Origin: Desulfuromonadales bacterium C00003107
Lineage (GTDB): Bacteria > Desulfobacterota > Desulfuromonadia > Desulfuromonadales > Syntrophotaleaceae
Assembly (NCBI GenBank): GCA_001751225.1
Contig: MAXT01000345.1
Location: forward strand, 1 to 11,233
Direction: 5' to 3'
DNA length: 11,233 nucleotides
Shown: one piece after another, positions 1-6,640 of the stretch
Numbering within the stretch: the stretch's first letter is position 1
How the letters are laid out: every line of letters begins with the position of its first letter
Position numbers and translations under genes: made by a program
The notes under the pieces: model-generated
Told to the model about the DNA's origin: nothing
The model's input: the letters and a program-made list of their open reading frames with translations, nothing else
The model's database searches: none

Positions 1-761
1 GCTTCTTCCTGTACAAGGACTTCCGGCGGCACCACCTGAGTGGGCCTAGCCGTAGGACGGCCCGAGCTAGGACGGCCCGAGCTAGGACGGCCCGAGCTAG
101 GACGGGCAGAACCTGGACGGGCAGAACCTGGACGGGCAGAGCCTGGACGGGGCCGAGCAGCTGCGGTTCTTTTGGGCGGAGCCAATTGAGAAAGTTCTAC
201 GCGACCCAGTATTTTAGCCTGGGACGCAGTAGCCTCCCGCACCTCGGGAGCGGGCGTTTCTGTTTTAGCTGTTGGCTGTGGAACTTCCACGGCCGGCTCT
301 TTATCTTCGGCATCACCTTGGGCATTAACCGAAGCGTCAGAAGCCGCTTCAACTGGGGCAGGCTCCTCGGCAACAGGCTCTTGCGAAGCTCCTGCGTCTA
401 CAGGCTCCTCGGCGGGAGCTGGCTCAGCCATGGGCGCGGCAGTATCTTTATCCGGACCAGCGGACTCAGGAATTGCGGCGATGGGCTCGTCTGCTGGTGG
501 CGCAGCGATAGGAACTTCCTTGCGACGGCGTCGAATGATGCCGGGATTAATCCGCTGCTCCTCAACCTTTTGTTCAACGGCCTCCGGGGCCGAAGACTCT
601 ACAGCAGCCTCGCCACCGTCAAAAAGAGCAAGGGACGCTGAATCCAGAACGCTCAAGTGGTTCTTGGCTTCGATTCCAGCACCCTTAAGGCGCTCCAGCA
701 GCACTTTGTTATCTAATCCCAATTTTTGAGCTAATTCGTAAACTCGCATTTTGTCAACCAT
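1..761 (-). CDS. infB: Translation initiation factor IF-2, N-terminal part (runs off the left edge)
   Basis: IF-2 is the GTPase that places initiator fMet-tRNA on the 30S subunit and promotes 50S joining. Only about the first 253 codons are here, and the frame is open to base 1. Residues 5-50 (MRVYELAQKLGLDNKVLLER, then a GAGIEAK segment) are a typical IF2_N helical domain. After them comes a long Pro/Ala/Glu-rich linker, then a Gly/Ser/Ala-Arg-Pro repeat tract coded by 54-143. The G domain lies outside the window. The ATG at 761 shares its A with the TGA of the upstream ylxR gene (TGATG), and a GGGAGAGG Shine-Dalgarno-like stretch lies just upstream, so translational coupling is likely. Position downstream of nusA-ylxR is the conserved one. 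The gene is cut by the window, not broken. Confidence 0.93.
   Translation of the reverse strand, partial: MVDKMRVYELAQKLGLDNKVLLERLKGAGIEAKNHLSVLDSASLALFDGGEAAVESSAPEAVEQKVEEQRINPGIIRRRRKEVPIAAPPADEPIAAIPESAGPDKDTAAPMAEPAPAEEPVDAGASQEPVAEEPAPVEAASDASVNAQGDAEDKEPAVEVPQPTAKTETPAPEVREATASQAKILGRVELSQLAPPKRTAAARPRPGSARPGSARPGSARPSSGRPSSGRPSSGRPTARPTQVVPPEVLVQEE
54..143. repeat. 15-bp tandem repeats inside the infB linker
   Basis: Six consecutive 15-bp units with start points 54, 69, 84, 99, 114 and 129. The first three are identical (aggacggcccgagct). The next three are a variant (t/aggacgggcagaac/gc). Read on the minus strand in the infB frame they give three Gly-Ser-Ala-Arg-Pro units followed by three Ser-Ser-Gly-Arg-Pro units. 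The unit is a multiple of three, so copy-number changes by slippage keep the frame open. Confidence 0.9.
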
Positions 762-1360
762 CAGGCCTCTCCCGCAATCTGCTTGTATCTTAAGATTTCA
801 TTATTTATTGTCTCCGCAAGCGGGCCAGAACGCAGCGCGACAACGCTTCGCTCCCCCTTGCCCATCAACTGTCCCATATAACCCTTGTCAAATATGACAT
901 GGCAGGGGACCCCACGATTTTCGGCTATCGACACCACCTTGCTGGCAATGGTTGGCGACAGATCTTCACTGAGCAACACAACGGATAGTTCTGAATCTCG
1001 CCCTAACTCAGTCATAACCAGACGACTGCCGGACCGAACGATTCCCGATTTTCGAGCCATCCCAACCAGATTGGCCACACGCTGCCTAACCTGGTTAACC
1101 AGGGATTCTTTCAGGGCCTCGTACGTCGGCGGCACGCAGCACCCCGTGAAAATGCGTTCAAACTGTTTGCGCTTGACCGCTGTTTCCAGGCAAGAGACTT
1201 CACAACAGGTATATCCTCCCCGGCCGGGCAATTTTCGCCCATAGTCAACCAGGACCTCGCCCTGCGGTGAGAGAACATACCGCACCAAAAGTGACTGGTC
1301 AAGAACCTTGCGGCAGGCAATGCAACTGCGCTGCGGGCCTTGACAACTTTCTTTACTCAA
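761..1360 (-). CDS. YlxR (DUF448) fused to an L7Ae/YlxQ-type RNA-binding domain
   Basis: This 199-residue protein has two parts. Residues about 8-75 are a YlxR/DUF448 domain: RSCIACRK at 11-18, GRGGY at 46-50, cysteines at 52, 53 and 57, and the basic KRKQFERIF segment. Residues about 92-190 resemble the L7Ae/L30e-like YlxQ family (NLVGMARKSGIVRSG, then LSEDLSPT). In Bacillus-type genomes ylxR and ylxQ are separate neighbours between nusA and infB; here they form one chain. YlxR has been linked in B. subtilis to RNase P modulation and gene regulation; L7Ae-type folds bind kink-turn RNA. The role in this organism is inferred to be RNA binding tied to translation. The start is TTG at 1360, overlapping the nusA stop by four bases (TTGA), with a GAGGGG stretch upstream. 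The stop overlaps the infB start. Confidence 0.88.
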   Translation of the reverse strand: MSKESCQGPQRSCIACRKVLDQSLLVRYVLSPQGEVLVDYGRKLPGRGGYTCCEVSCLETAVKRKQFERIFTGCCVPPTYEALKESLVNQVRQRVANLVGMARKSGIVRSGSRLVMTELGRDSELSVVLLSEDLSPTIASKVVSIAENRGVPCHVIFDKGYMGQLMGKGERSVVALRSGPLAETINNEILRYKQIAGEA

Positions 1361-2697
1361 TCCTGACCCCGCCCCTCATCAGCACCTACTTCTTCATTCC
1401 CGGCATCTGTCTCGTCTTTCAGCGGGCTAGCGTCTTCAGAGGCTTCCGTATCCAGCTCATCAGTCAAAGGGTCGGTCGATTCGACATCACCGGCCTCGGT
1501 CGGCTCTTCCTCAGCCTCCTCGGCTTCCGCGTCCAACTCATCAGTCGAGGAATCGGGCGATTTGACATCGCTGGCCTCGGTCGGCTCTTCCTCAGCCCCC
1601 TCGGCTTCCCCTGACTCTTCAACACCCTGCCCGGTTTGCTCGTCAAATTCTTCCATAGCGGCTTCCGCCGCCCGGGTTTCACTCTTAATATCGATATTCC
1701 ATCCAGTCAGCTTGGCCGCAAGACGAACATTCTGCCCTTTTTTACCAATGGCAAGGGAGAGTTGATCGTCTGGCACAATGACTTCGAGGGATTTCATTTC
1801 ATTGTCGACGTAAATCCGGGTAACCTCAGCAGGAGACAGAGCCGAGCAGGCAAAACGACCAACATCCATAGTCCAAGGTATAATGTCGATCTTTTCTCCG
1901 CGCAGTTCGGAGACAACGTTCTGTACCCGCGAACCGCGCATACCGACACAGGCTCCAACAGGATCAACATCAGAATCATAGGACGCTACAGCGATCTTGG
2001 TGCGACTGCCGGCTTCGCGAGCGACGGCTTTGATCTCGACGATACCCTCTGCGATCTCAGGCACTTCAAAATGAAATAATGCAGCCACCAAGTTGGGATG
2101 ACTACGGGACAGGATAATCTGCGGTCCCTTAGTCGCCATCTTTACCTCGGAGATATAAACCCGAACTCGATCGCCCTGGCGATAATTTTCCCGAGGCACC
2201 TGCTCCCGATGCGGCAATAACCCCTCTGACATACCTAGGTCCACGATGAGATCGCCACGCTCGTAACGACGAACGATGCCATTAACCAGTTCACCAACCC
2301 GGTCCTTGAACTCATTGAAGATCTTTTCCCGCTCGGCCTCCCGCACCTTTTGAATAATGACCTGCTTAGCGGTCTGAGCGGCGATACGGCTGAAACTACC
2401 GGCATCCATCTTCATACCGAGGGAGTCGCCAGCCTGCACATCAGGGTCAATGCCCCCGGCTTCCTCCAGATCGATTTCCTTGTAGGAATCGAGAACCTCG
2501 TCGACCACAGTGACGAACTCAAAGATCTCCACTTCACCCAACTCATCGCTATAGTGGGCTTCAAGGTCACGGGTGTTACGAAACTTTTTATTGGCTGCAG
2601 ACAAGACCGCAGACTCGAGTGCTTCGACCAAAACTGCACGATCGATACCCTTGTCCTTAACGACCTGATCAATAATGTGATTTAGATTTTCCAACAT
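1357..2697 (-). CDS. nusA: Transcription termination/antitermination factor NusA with a long acidic tail
   Basis: NusA binds RNA polymerase and nascent RNA and controls pausing, hairpin termination and antitermination. The 446 residues show an N-terminal polymerase-binding domain (about 1-130), an S1 domain (about 136-200), KH1 (GACVGMRGSRVQNVVSEL at 248-265) and KH2 (LAIGKKGQNVRLAAKL at 315-330). From about residue 345 the protein is a low-complexity Glu/Asp/Thr/Ser tail with a 27-residue internal duplication. It does not have the two helical AR domains of E. coli NusA (495 aa). The ATG at 2697 is preceded by AGGGGG at a rather long 11-base spacing. It lies 62 bases after rimP and overlaps ylxR by four bases. 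Autogenous control of the operon by NusA is known in E. coli and plausible here because of the hairpin before rimP. Confidence 0.96.
   Translation of the reverse strand: MLENLNHIIDQVVKDKGIDRAVLVEALESAVLSAANKKFRNTRDLEAHYSDELGEVEIFEFVTVVDEVLDSYKEIDLEEAGGIDPDVQAGDSLGMKMDAGSFSRIAAQTAKQVIIQKVREAEREKIFNEFKDRVGELVNGIVRRYERGDLIVDLGMSEGLLPHREQVPRENYRQGDRVRVYISEVKMATKGPQIILSRSHPNLVAALFHFEVPEIAEGIVEIKAVAREAGSRTKIAVASYDSDVDPVGACVGMRGSRVQNVVSELRGEKIDIIPWTMDVGRFACSALSPAEVTRIYVDNEMKSLEVIVPDDQLSLAIGKKGQNVRLAAKLTGWNIDIKSETRAAEAAMEEFDEQTGQGVEESGEAEGAEEEPTEASDVKSPDSSTDELDAEAEEAEEEPTEAGDVESTDPLTDELDTEASEDASPLKDETDAGNEEVGADEGRGQD
1464..1631. repeat. 81-bp imperfect direct duplication in the nusA 3' end
   Basis: The stretch ggcctcggtcggctcttcct occurs at 1492 and again at 1573, a period of 81 bp. 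In protein terms EEEPTEA-(S/G)-DV-(K/E)-S is followed by a TDELD motif in both copies, giving a 27-residue period. The copies differ by several substitutions, so the event is not the latest one. Boundaries are approximate. Confidence 0.85.
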
Positions 2698-2759
2698 TTT
2701 ATCTATATCCCCCTAGTTCTCTTTACTTTGTTCGCGGCCGGGAATAGCGGTCTTAAACC

Positions 2760-3248
2760 TTAAAACTCAATTTCCAGGTTGGCACGTTCGACATTACTCA
2801 AGGGCAACTCAACAATGCCGCCCTTTTTGTCCGTTTGTTCCAGCAGCACCATTCCATCGCGCAATCCAAGCAACTTACCGACAAAGGTCTTGCGTTGCTG
2901 TCCCCGCTGATCCGGGTCGCACTTACAGTCCATCTTGATCTTGGCAAGGCGCAGGCGAAAGCGCTCGTAGTCGGCAGGCCGAGTCAACGGCCGATCGATG
3001 CCCGGAGAGGAAACCTCTAACCGGTAGGCCGAAGCTATCGGATCCTCAACCTCCAGCAGCACGCTGACTTCGCGGCTAACCTCGGCACAGTTATCAAGAG
3101 TGATCCCACCCTCCTTGTCAACAAAGAGACGCAGCACCATATCCTGCTCCTCTCGGCGATATTCGAGAAGAACCAGTTCGAAACCTTTTTCAGCAAGGAT
3201 TGGCTCAACGAGTTCGGTTATTCTGTCGATAACGGTCCTGCCTGACAT
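2760..3248 (-). CDS. rimP: Ribosome maturation factor RimP
   Basis: RimP assists late maturation of the 30S ribosomal subunit. The 162-residue product has the family hallmarks: GITLDNCAEVSREVS at 48-62 and YRLEVSSPGIDRPL at 75-88, followed by the C-terminal SH3-like half (KTFVGKLLGLRDG onwards). Length fits the family. A longer reading from 3290 exists but would encode the terminator hairpin as MGSQLTFFISG; the ATG at 3248 (MSGRTVIDRI) fits the usual RimP N-terminus and was chosen. A Shine-Dalgarno match is weak (GGGG about ten bases upstream). It is the first gene of the rimP-nusA-ylxR-infB unit, and a strong intrinsic-terminator hairpin lies about 20 bases upstream. Confidence 0.95.
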   Translation of the reverse strand: MSGRTVIDRITELVEPILAEKGFELVLLEYRREEQDMVLRLFVDKEGGITLDNCAEVSREVSVLLEVEDPIASAYRLEVSSPGIDRPLTRPADYERFRLRLAKIKMDCKCDPDQRGQQRKTFVGKLLGLRDGMVLLEQTDKKGGIVELPLSNVERANLEIEF

Positions 3249-3261
3249 AACACTAAGCCCC

Positions 3262-3295
3262 GAAATAAAAAAAGTGAGCTGCGAGCCCACTTTTT
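3262..3295 (-). terminator. Intrinsic terminator hairpin just before rimP; possible attenuator
   Basis: On the minus strand AAAAAGTGGGCT (3295-3284), loop CGC (3283-3281) and AGCTCACTTTTT (3280-3269) form a 12-bp stem with one G-U pair. Seven T residues (3273-3267) follow. The plus strand also carries A and T runs on either side, so it could work in both directions. It ends about 20 bases before the rimP ATG. It may terminate the upstream lipoprotein transcript. There is no room for an ordinary promoter between it and rimP, so rimP transcription must pass through it. Confidence 0.85.
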
Positions 3296-3306
3296 AGTGA
3301 ACAATA

Positions 3307-3336
3307 ATTATCACTGTTAAGTACCACAAAGATCAG
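3307..3336 (-). promoter_or_regulatory. Possible weak promoter for the rimP-nusA-infB operon
   Basis: A -10-like GATAAT lies at 3312-3307 on the minus strand. The -35 region 17-18 bp upstream (TGATCT or CTGATC) matches the consensus poorly. If used, the transcript would begin near 3300, immediately before the hairpin, placing the hairpin in the 5' leader. Low confidence; the operon may instead be read from further upstream. Confidence 0.25.
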
Positions 3337-3366
3337 CCTTCTGCAAGAACAATCTCCTTCTGCAAG
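3337..3366. repeat. 11-bp direct repeat upstream of the rimP leader
   Basis: ccttctgcaag occurs at 3337-3347 and 3356-3366, a 19-bp period. GATC occurs at both outer ends. It lies in the short gap between the lipoprotein stop codon and the rimP leader hairpin. Function unknown. Confidence 0.5.
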
Positions 3367-3368
3367 GA

Positions 3369-4031
3369 TCACCCTAATTGCGATGCGAGCAGCAGTTGCA
3401 GGGATTTGAGAACCTGCTCCATTTCGATTCGATCACGTGGGTCACGCCCTGCCTCATTGTAGTACAGATAAAACCGGTACGGAGTCTTGAAGCCGATAAT
3501 GCCGATAAATGATCGAGCCTGCCCATCAAGAAGATAAGAGGCTTCAACCCTACAGGCCCTTGAAGAGCCGGCGATGGCCGAAGTGGAAATTCGGCTCTCC
3601 AAATCCGCCACCCCCTCTTCATTCGCCAGGGCCAGCAAAGCGCCATAAGCAGAGCCTTTCAATTCAGCAAGAGTCGGGTCGGTTTTTCCCTGACGCCGTG
3701 AACTAAAGTCTATCATCAGACAGGCACCGCTATGTTCGTTAAACACATATGCTTCGTTAACCGCCAGTCGTTTCCGCGCCAGCAGCAACAGTTGCTCATC
3801 GTTGATATTGGGAACAGCGGCAACAACTTCCTGCCGCAAATGATCGGACATCTTTTTCGCAACAAAGGTTGGCGCTTCAGTGCTGAACTGCCAACGAGGA
3901 CTCGGCAAGGCCATGGCAAGCTGTAGACGTTTGTCGATCTGTAGGCGATGTGTGGGCGTTGGCTTGAGGACCGGAGAACAGCTGCTGGCAGACAGCAGTA
4001 AAACAACGGTAAAGAACAACATTCCCTGCAT
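3369..4031 (-). CDS. Unrecognised lipoprotein
   Basis: I do not recognise the family. The 220-residue product starts with a short hydrophobic signal (MQGMLFFTVVLLLSASSC). Cys18 follows Ala-Ser-Ser, a non-ideal but acceptable lipobox, so an outer- or inner-membrane lipoprotein is inferred. The mature part is soluble-looking, about 200 residues, with no clear catalytic motif. Central and C-terminal stretches (EASYLLDGQARSFIGIIGFK, then PYRFYLYYNEAG) look like a beta-rich domain. An ATG at 4043 would add four residues, but the start at 4031 has a GGGAG Shine-Dalgarno at correct spacing, which the longer form lacks. It follows the rlmD stop by about 90 bases and precedes the rimP leader. It could be co-transcribed with the RNA-methyltransferase genes. 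Confidence 0.72.
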   Translation of the reverse strand: MQGMLFFTVVLLLSASSCSPVLKPTPTHRLQIDKRLQLAMALPSPRWQFSTEAPTFVAKKMSDHLRQEVVAAVPNINDEQLLLLARKRLAVNEAYVFNEHSGACLMIDFSSRRQGKTDPTLAELKGSAYGALLALANEEGVADLESRISTSAIAGSSRACRVEASYLLDGQARSFIGIIGFKTPYRFYLYYNEAGRDPRDRIEMEQVLKSLQLLLASQLG

Positions 4032-4120
4032 GACAGCTCCCATAATAATTAGACCACTTTACGCATCCCAAGTTAAACACCAGCCACGGAAGTATACAGA
4101 GCGCAGGAACCACGGTTGGC

Positions 4121-5428
4121 CTAGCCCCCTTCACTTTTCCTGCTCAGCAGGCTAACACTTTCTATATGGTGGGTCTGTGGGAAAAAGTCGAAAGGCTGAC
4201 TCCATTCCAGACAATAATCGTCCTGCAGCAACGGCTGCAGATCTCGCACCAGGGTCGGTGGCTCACAGGAGACATACAGAATATGCCGGGGACGCAATGC
4301 CTGCAACTCTTTAATGACGCCAGAAGCGCCGCTTCGAGGCGGATCAAGCATGACCAAATCGAACCCCGAGACGCTTGACAGCTCACTCGCTGCACCGTCA
4401 GCCGAAAGATGATGAAAAGTTGTGTTATCTATACCGTTACGCTTGGCATTCTCACGGGCCTTGGTAATAGCCGGGGCAAAATCTTCGACACCGACCACTT
4501 CGCCGACCCGGCGTGCAACAGGCAGGGACAGATTGCCCATACCACAGTAAAGATCCAGGACCCGCCTAGCTCTGGATTGCTGAACGGCATCAATAACCGT
4601 TTCGGTCATTGCACGATTCTGTTCAAGATTGACCTGTGCAAAGCCGCCCGGTCCGTAGGCTAATGTCAGAGGGGGGGCGCCGACACAAATACATAGCTCT
4701 TCCTCCCCGCAGACCGGTTGCGGTTTAGCCTTGCGGCCTAACTGTAAAAACAGAGCGATACCTGCAGCAGAGACGCGAGGCCGAAGGAACTCGGCAACGA
4801 CCGCGGCCTCCGTGCCGAGATAGTGCAACACGGCCCGAACCTGTCCGTCGTCGCCAATCCCCAGATCTAACTGCGGCATGCGGTGGCTATGGCGGAAACC
4901 GTTCAGTGCCTCACGGAAGACCCTGGCTGCCTGATTAAGGCGAGGATGCAGAATAGGGCACTGCTGGTGATCAACCACAACATGACTGCCACGGCGGTAA
5001 AATCCCATAACCAATTGCTGGCCAGTCACCTGCAGCTTGAGCTGAGCACGACTTCGGTAATTCCAAGGCTCGCTAGCTGCAACCAGGGGCCGGATCCGCG
5101 CCCGAGCAACCCCGGCCTGACGATGGAGAAGATCGGCAAAGATCTTTTCTTTCCAGGCGCTCTGGACTTCATAAGGCAGATGTTGCCACTGGCAGCCTCC
5201 ACATTGGCCAAATACCGAACAGGCCGGAGGGCAGCGTTTTTCAGAAGGTTGCAGCACCTTCTCCAACCGGGCTTCAGCATAACGTTTTTTTGATTTAATC
5301 ACGCGGCAGCGCACCCGATCACCGGGAGCTGTCTGCGGGACGAAAATGACCTTGCCGTCGTGATATCCCAGGCCGTTGCCCCCGTAAACCAGGGATTCTA
5401 TATGCAGATCATCGATAACCAGATTCAT
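4121..5428 (-). CDS. rlmD: 23S rRNA (uracil-5-)-methyltransferase, RlmD/RumA type
   Basis: This is an SAM-dependent m5U methyltransferase of the RumA/TrmA family, probably acting on 23S rRNA. Residues 1-60 are a TRAM RNA-binding domain (VYGGNGLGYHDGKVIFV). Iron-sulphur ligands are C70, C76, C79 (a Cx5CGGC motif) and C157. The C-terminal Rossmann methyltransferase shows QVN at 265-267, LDLYCGMGNLSLPVA from 291, DPPRSG at 362-367, the nucleophile C388 in SCEP, and the proton-abstracting Glu of HIESV at about 423. All key residues are present, so it should be active. The exact target (U1939, U747 or both) cannot be decided from sequence. Its ATG overlaps the trmJ stop by four bases (ATGA), indicating coupled translation. 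Confidence 0.93.
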   Translation of the reverse strand: MNLVIDDLHIESLVYGGNGLGYHDGKVIFVPQTAPGDRVRCRVIKSKKRYAEARLEKVLQPSEKRCPPACSVFGQCGGCQWQHLPYEVQSAWKEKIFADLLHRQAGVARARIRPLVAASEPWNYRSRAQLKLQVTGQQLVMGFYRRGSHVVVDHQQCPILHPRLNQAARVFREALNGFRHSHRMPQLDLGIGDDGQVRAVLHYLGTEAAVVAEFLRPRVSAAGIALFLQLGRKAKPQPVCGEEELCICVGAPPLTLAYGPGGFAQVNLEQNRAMTETVIDAVQQSRARRVLDLYCGMGNLSLPVARRVGEVVGVEDFAPAITKARENAKRNGIDNTTFHHLSADGAASELSSVSGFDLVMLDPPRSGASGVIKELQALRPRHILYVSCEPPTLVRDLQPLLQDDYCLEWSQPFDFFPQTHHIESVSLLSRKSEGG

Positions 5429-6174
5429 GATTGCGGTTCCGTCCCCTTGCGCCGCTCACGCTCCAGCCAGTCGAGACGGCTCCAAAGACCCCGCAAAATG
5501 CGAACTTCCCGGTCGTTCAGTCCGGCACGGCCAAAAATACGCCGCAGACTACGCAGGATATGGTCAGGGTTTTGCTCATCTAGAAAACCGATATCACAGA
5601 GAGTGCTGCGCATATGTCCATACATACTCTCGAGCACCCTGTTGGTAGCCAATTTTTTGCGGCCCCCGGGTTTAAGCTGAGCGGCTGCCTGCACTTTGCT
5701 AATTTCATAAAGACATAGCACTACCGACTGGGCCAGATTCATGGAGGGTAACTGATCGCTGGTCGGTATAGTGATAAGGCGCTGACAAAGGTCAAGCTCG
5801 TCGGTGGTAAGCCCCTTATCTTCGCGCCCGAACACCAAGGCCACCCTTCCCTTTTCGGTCCAAGGCAGAAGATAGTCGGCTGCCTGATCGGGATGAAGAA
5901 AATCCTCGCGATATTTTCCGAAACGACGCGTGGTCGCTAGGGCCAGATGGCAATCCTGCAAAGCATCTTCGAGACTGGTAAATATGGCGGCCTCTTCCAG
6001 CAATCCACCGGCTTTAACCGCCATGCGTCTCGCTTCGTCACATAGATGATCGGCCCGGGGATTGACTAGACGCAAATCATTAAAACCAAAATTCTTCATG
6101 GCCCGACAAACCGAACCGATATTCAAAGGTCCCTGAGGCTCGACCAATACAATAGAGATCTTTTCAATGTTCAT
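5425..6174 (-). CDS. trmJ: tRNA/rRNA 2'-O-methyltransferase, TrmJ (SPOUT) family
   Basis: The 249-residue protein carries the three SPOUT/SpoU motifs: NIGSVCRAMKNFG at 18-30, VFGREDKGL at 114-122 and IPTSDQLPSMNLAQSV at 136-151, which form the SAM-binding knot. A C-terminal extension of about 85 residues (LRRIFGRAGLNDREVRILRG) fits the TrmJ dimerisation domain. TrmJ methylates the ribose at position 32 of tRNAs; substrate assignment here is by family only. The ATG at 6174 has AAAGGA about a dozen bases upstream, a rather long spacing. The remnant rsmE frame overlaps the start by 11 bases. It overlaps rlmD at its 3' end. Confidence 0.9.
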   Translation of the reverse strand: MNIEKISIVLVEPQGPLNIGSVCRAMKNFGFNDLRLVNPRADHLCDEARRMAVKAGGLLEEAAIFTSLEDALQDCHLALATTRRFGKYREDFLHPDQAADYLLPWTEKGRVALVFGREDKGLTTDELDLCQRLITIPTSDQLPSMNLAQSVVLCLYEISKVQAAAQLKPGGRKKLATNRVLESMYGHMRSTLCDIGFLDEQNPDHILRSLRRIFGRAGLNDREVRILRGLWSRLDWLERERRKGTEPQS

Positions 6175-6477
6175 AAAATAGCTTATCTATCCTTTGCAAG
6201 CATATGTACTTAGGTTGTATTTTGAGATTTCCGCAAAACATCTGACAAGAGGTGACCGCAATAATAGCCGCCGTTTCAGTCCGTAAAATACGCGGACCAA
6301 GAGGCAAAAGGCTCCTTTTCCGATAATGCTTTAAAACTGTCAGAAACAAAGGACTTTCAACCGGAACAGGCAATTCGACAAACGGTACAAGCGTGGCGGT
6401 AGCAGCAGCGACAGAGGTTAGTCGACCACGAAAAAACCGTTCTCCCGCACCTGCCAGAATAATAACCCGCCCACCCT
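6164..6477 (-). pseudogene. rsmE: Remnant of rsmE (16S rRNA m3U methyltransferase)
   Basis: Two separate pieces of an RsmE-like protein are fused in one frame. The first (about 6475-6332, GGRVIILAGAGERFFRGRL onwards to ESPLFLTVL) matches the second half of the N-terminal PUA-like domain. The second (about 6304-6240, LLPLGPRILRTETAAIIA) matches the conserved C-terminal SAM-binding knot motif. Normal RsmE is about 240 residues. Here roughly the first 40-45 residues and about 120-140 residues of the catalytic domain between the pieces are missing. The 5' side stops exactly at the edge of the 6478-6629 repeat element. The 3' tail runs on without obvious homology and overlaps trmJ. It cannot be a working methyltransferase. 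The missing lengths are estimates from recalled family architecture. Confidence 0.75.
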
Positions 6478-6629
6478 TGATGCTTTCGCAAAAAGTCATG
6501 AGATGGTTAAGCAAAAACTTCGGCCTACAAGGCGTAGTGGTTTTTCAGGGGTGAAGGCATACATAGTGTATGTCGAAGTCCTGAAAAAGCGCTGCAACGC
6601 CGGAGGACGGACTTTTTGCGACGCCATCA
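6478..6629. repeat. Dispersed-repeat-like structured element with terminal inverted repeats
   Basis: The left end (6478-6497, TGATGCTTTCGCAAAAAGTC) and right end (6610-6629, GACTTTTTGCGACGCCATCA) are inverted repeats matching at 17 of 20 positions. Inside, TTTTTCAGG (6541-6549) pairs with CCTGAAAAA (6580-6588), and within that CATACA (6558-6563) pairs with TGTATG (6567-6572). The whole can fold into a nested hairpin. I recall very similar non-coding elements, with TCGCAAAAAGTC ends, scattered in Geobacter-type genomes; this is memory, not a search. There is no transposase and no visible target-site duplication, so it is either a MITE-like or a REP-like element. Open frames crossing it are not believed. 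Confidence 0.75.
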
Positions 6630-6640
6630 CTCTTACCTTC

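Noticed and set aside
54..143. The short regular repeats as a CRISPR array.
   Set aside because: They are 15-bp units without spacers, in frame within infB.
1267..1614. A plus-strand frame with repeated GRFDI-GLGRLFLS units.
   Set aside because: The repeats are the antisense reading of the acidic duplication in nusA, not an independent protein.
3249..3290. The longer rimP reading starting at 3290.
   Set aside because: The extra 14 codons are encoded by the terminator hairpin and its T-run, and RimP proteins normally start near MSGRTVIDRI.
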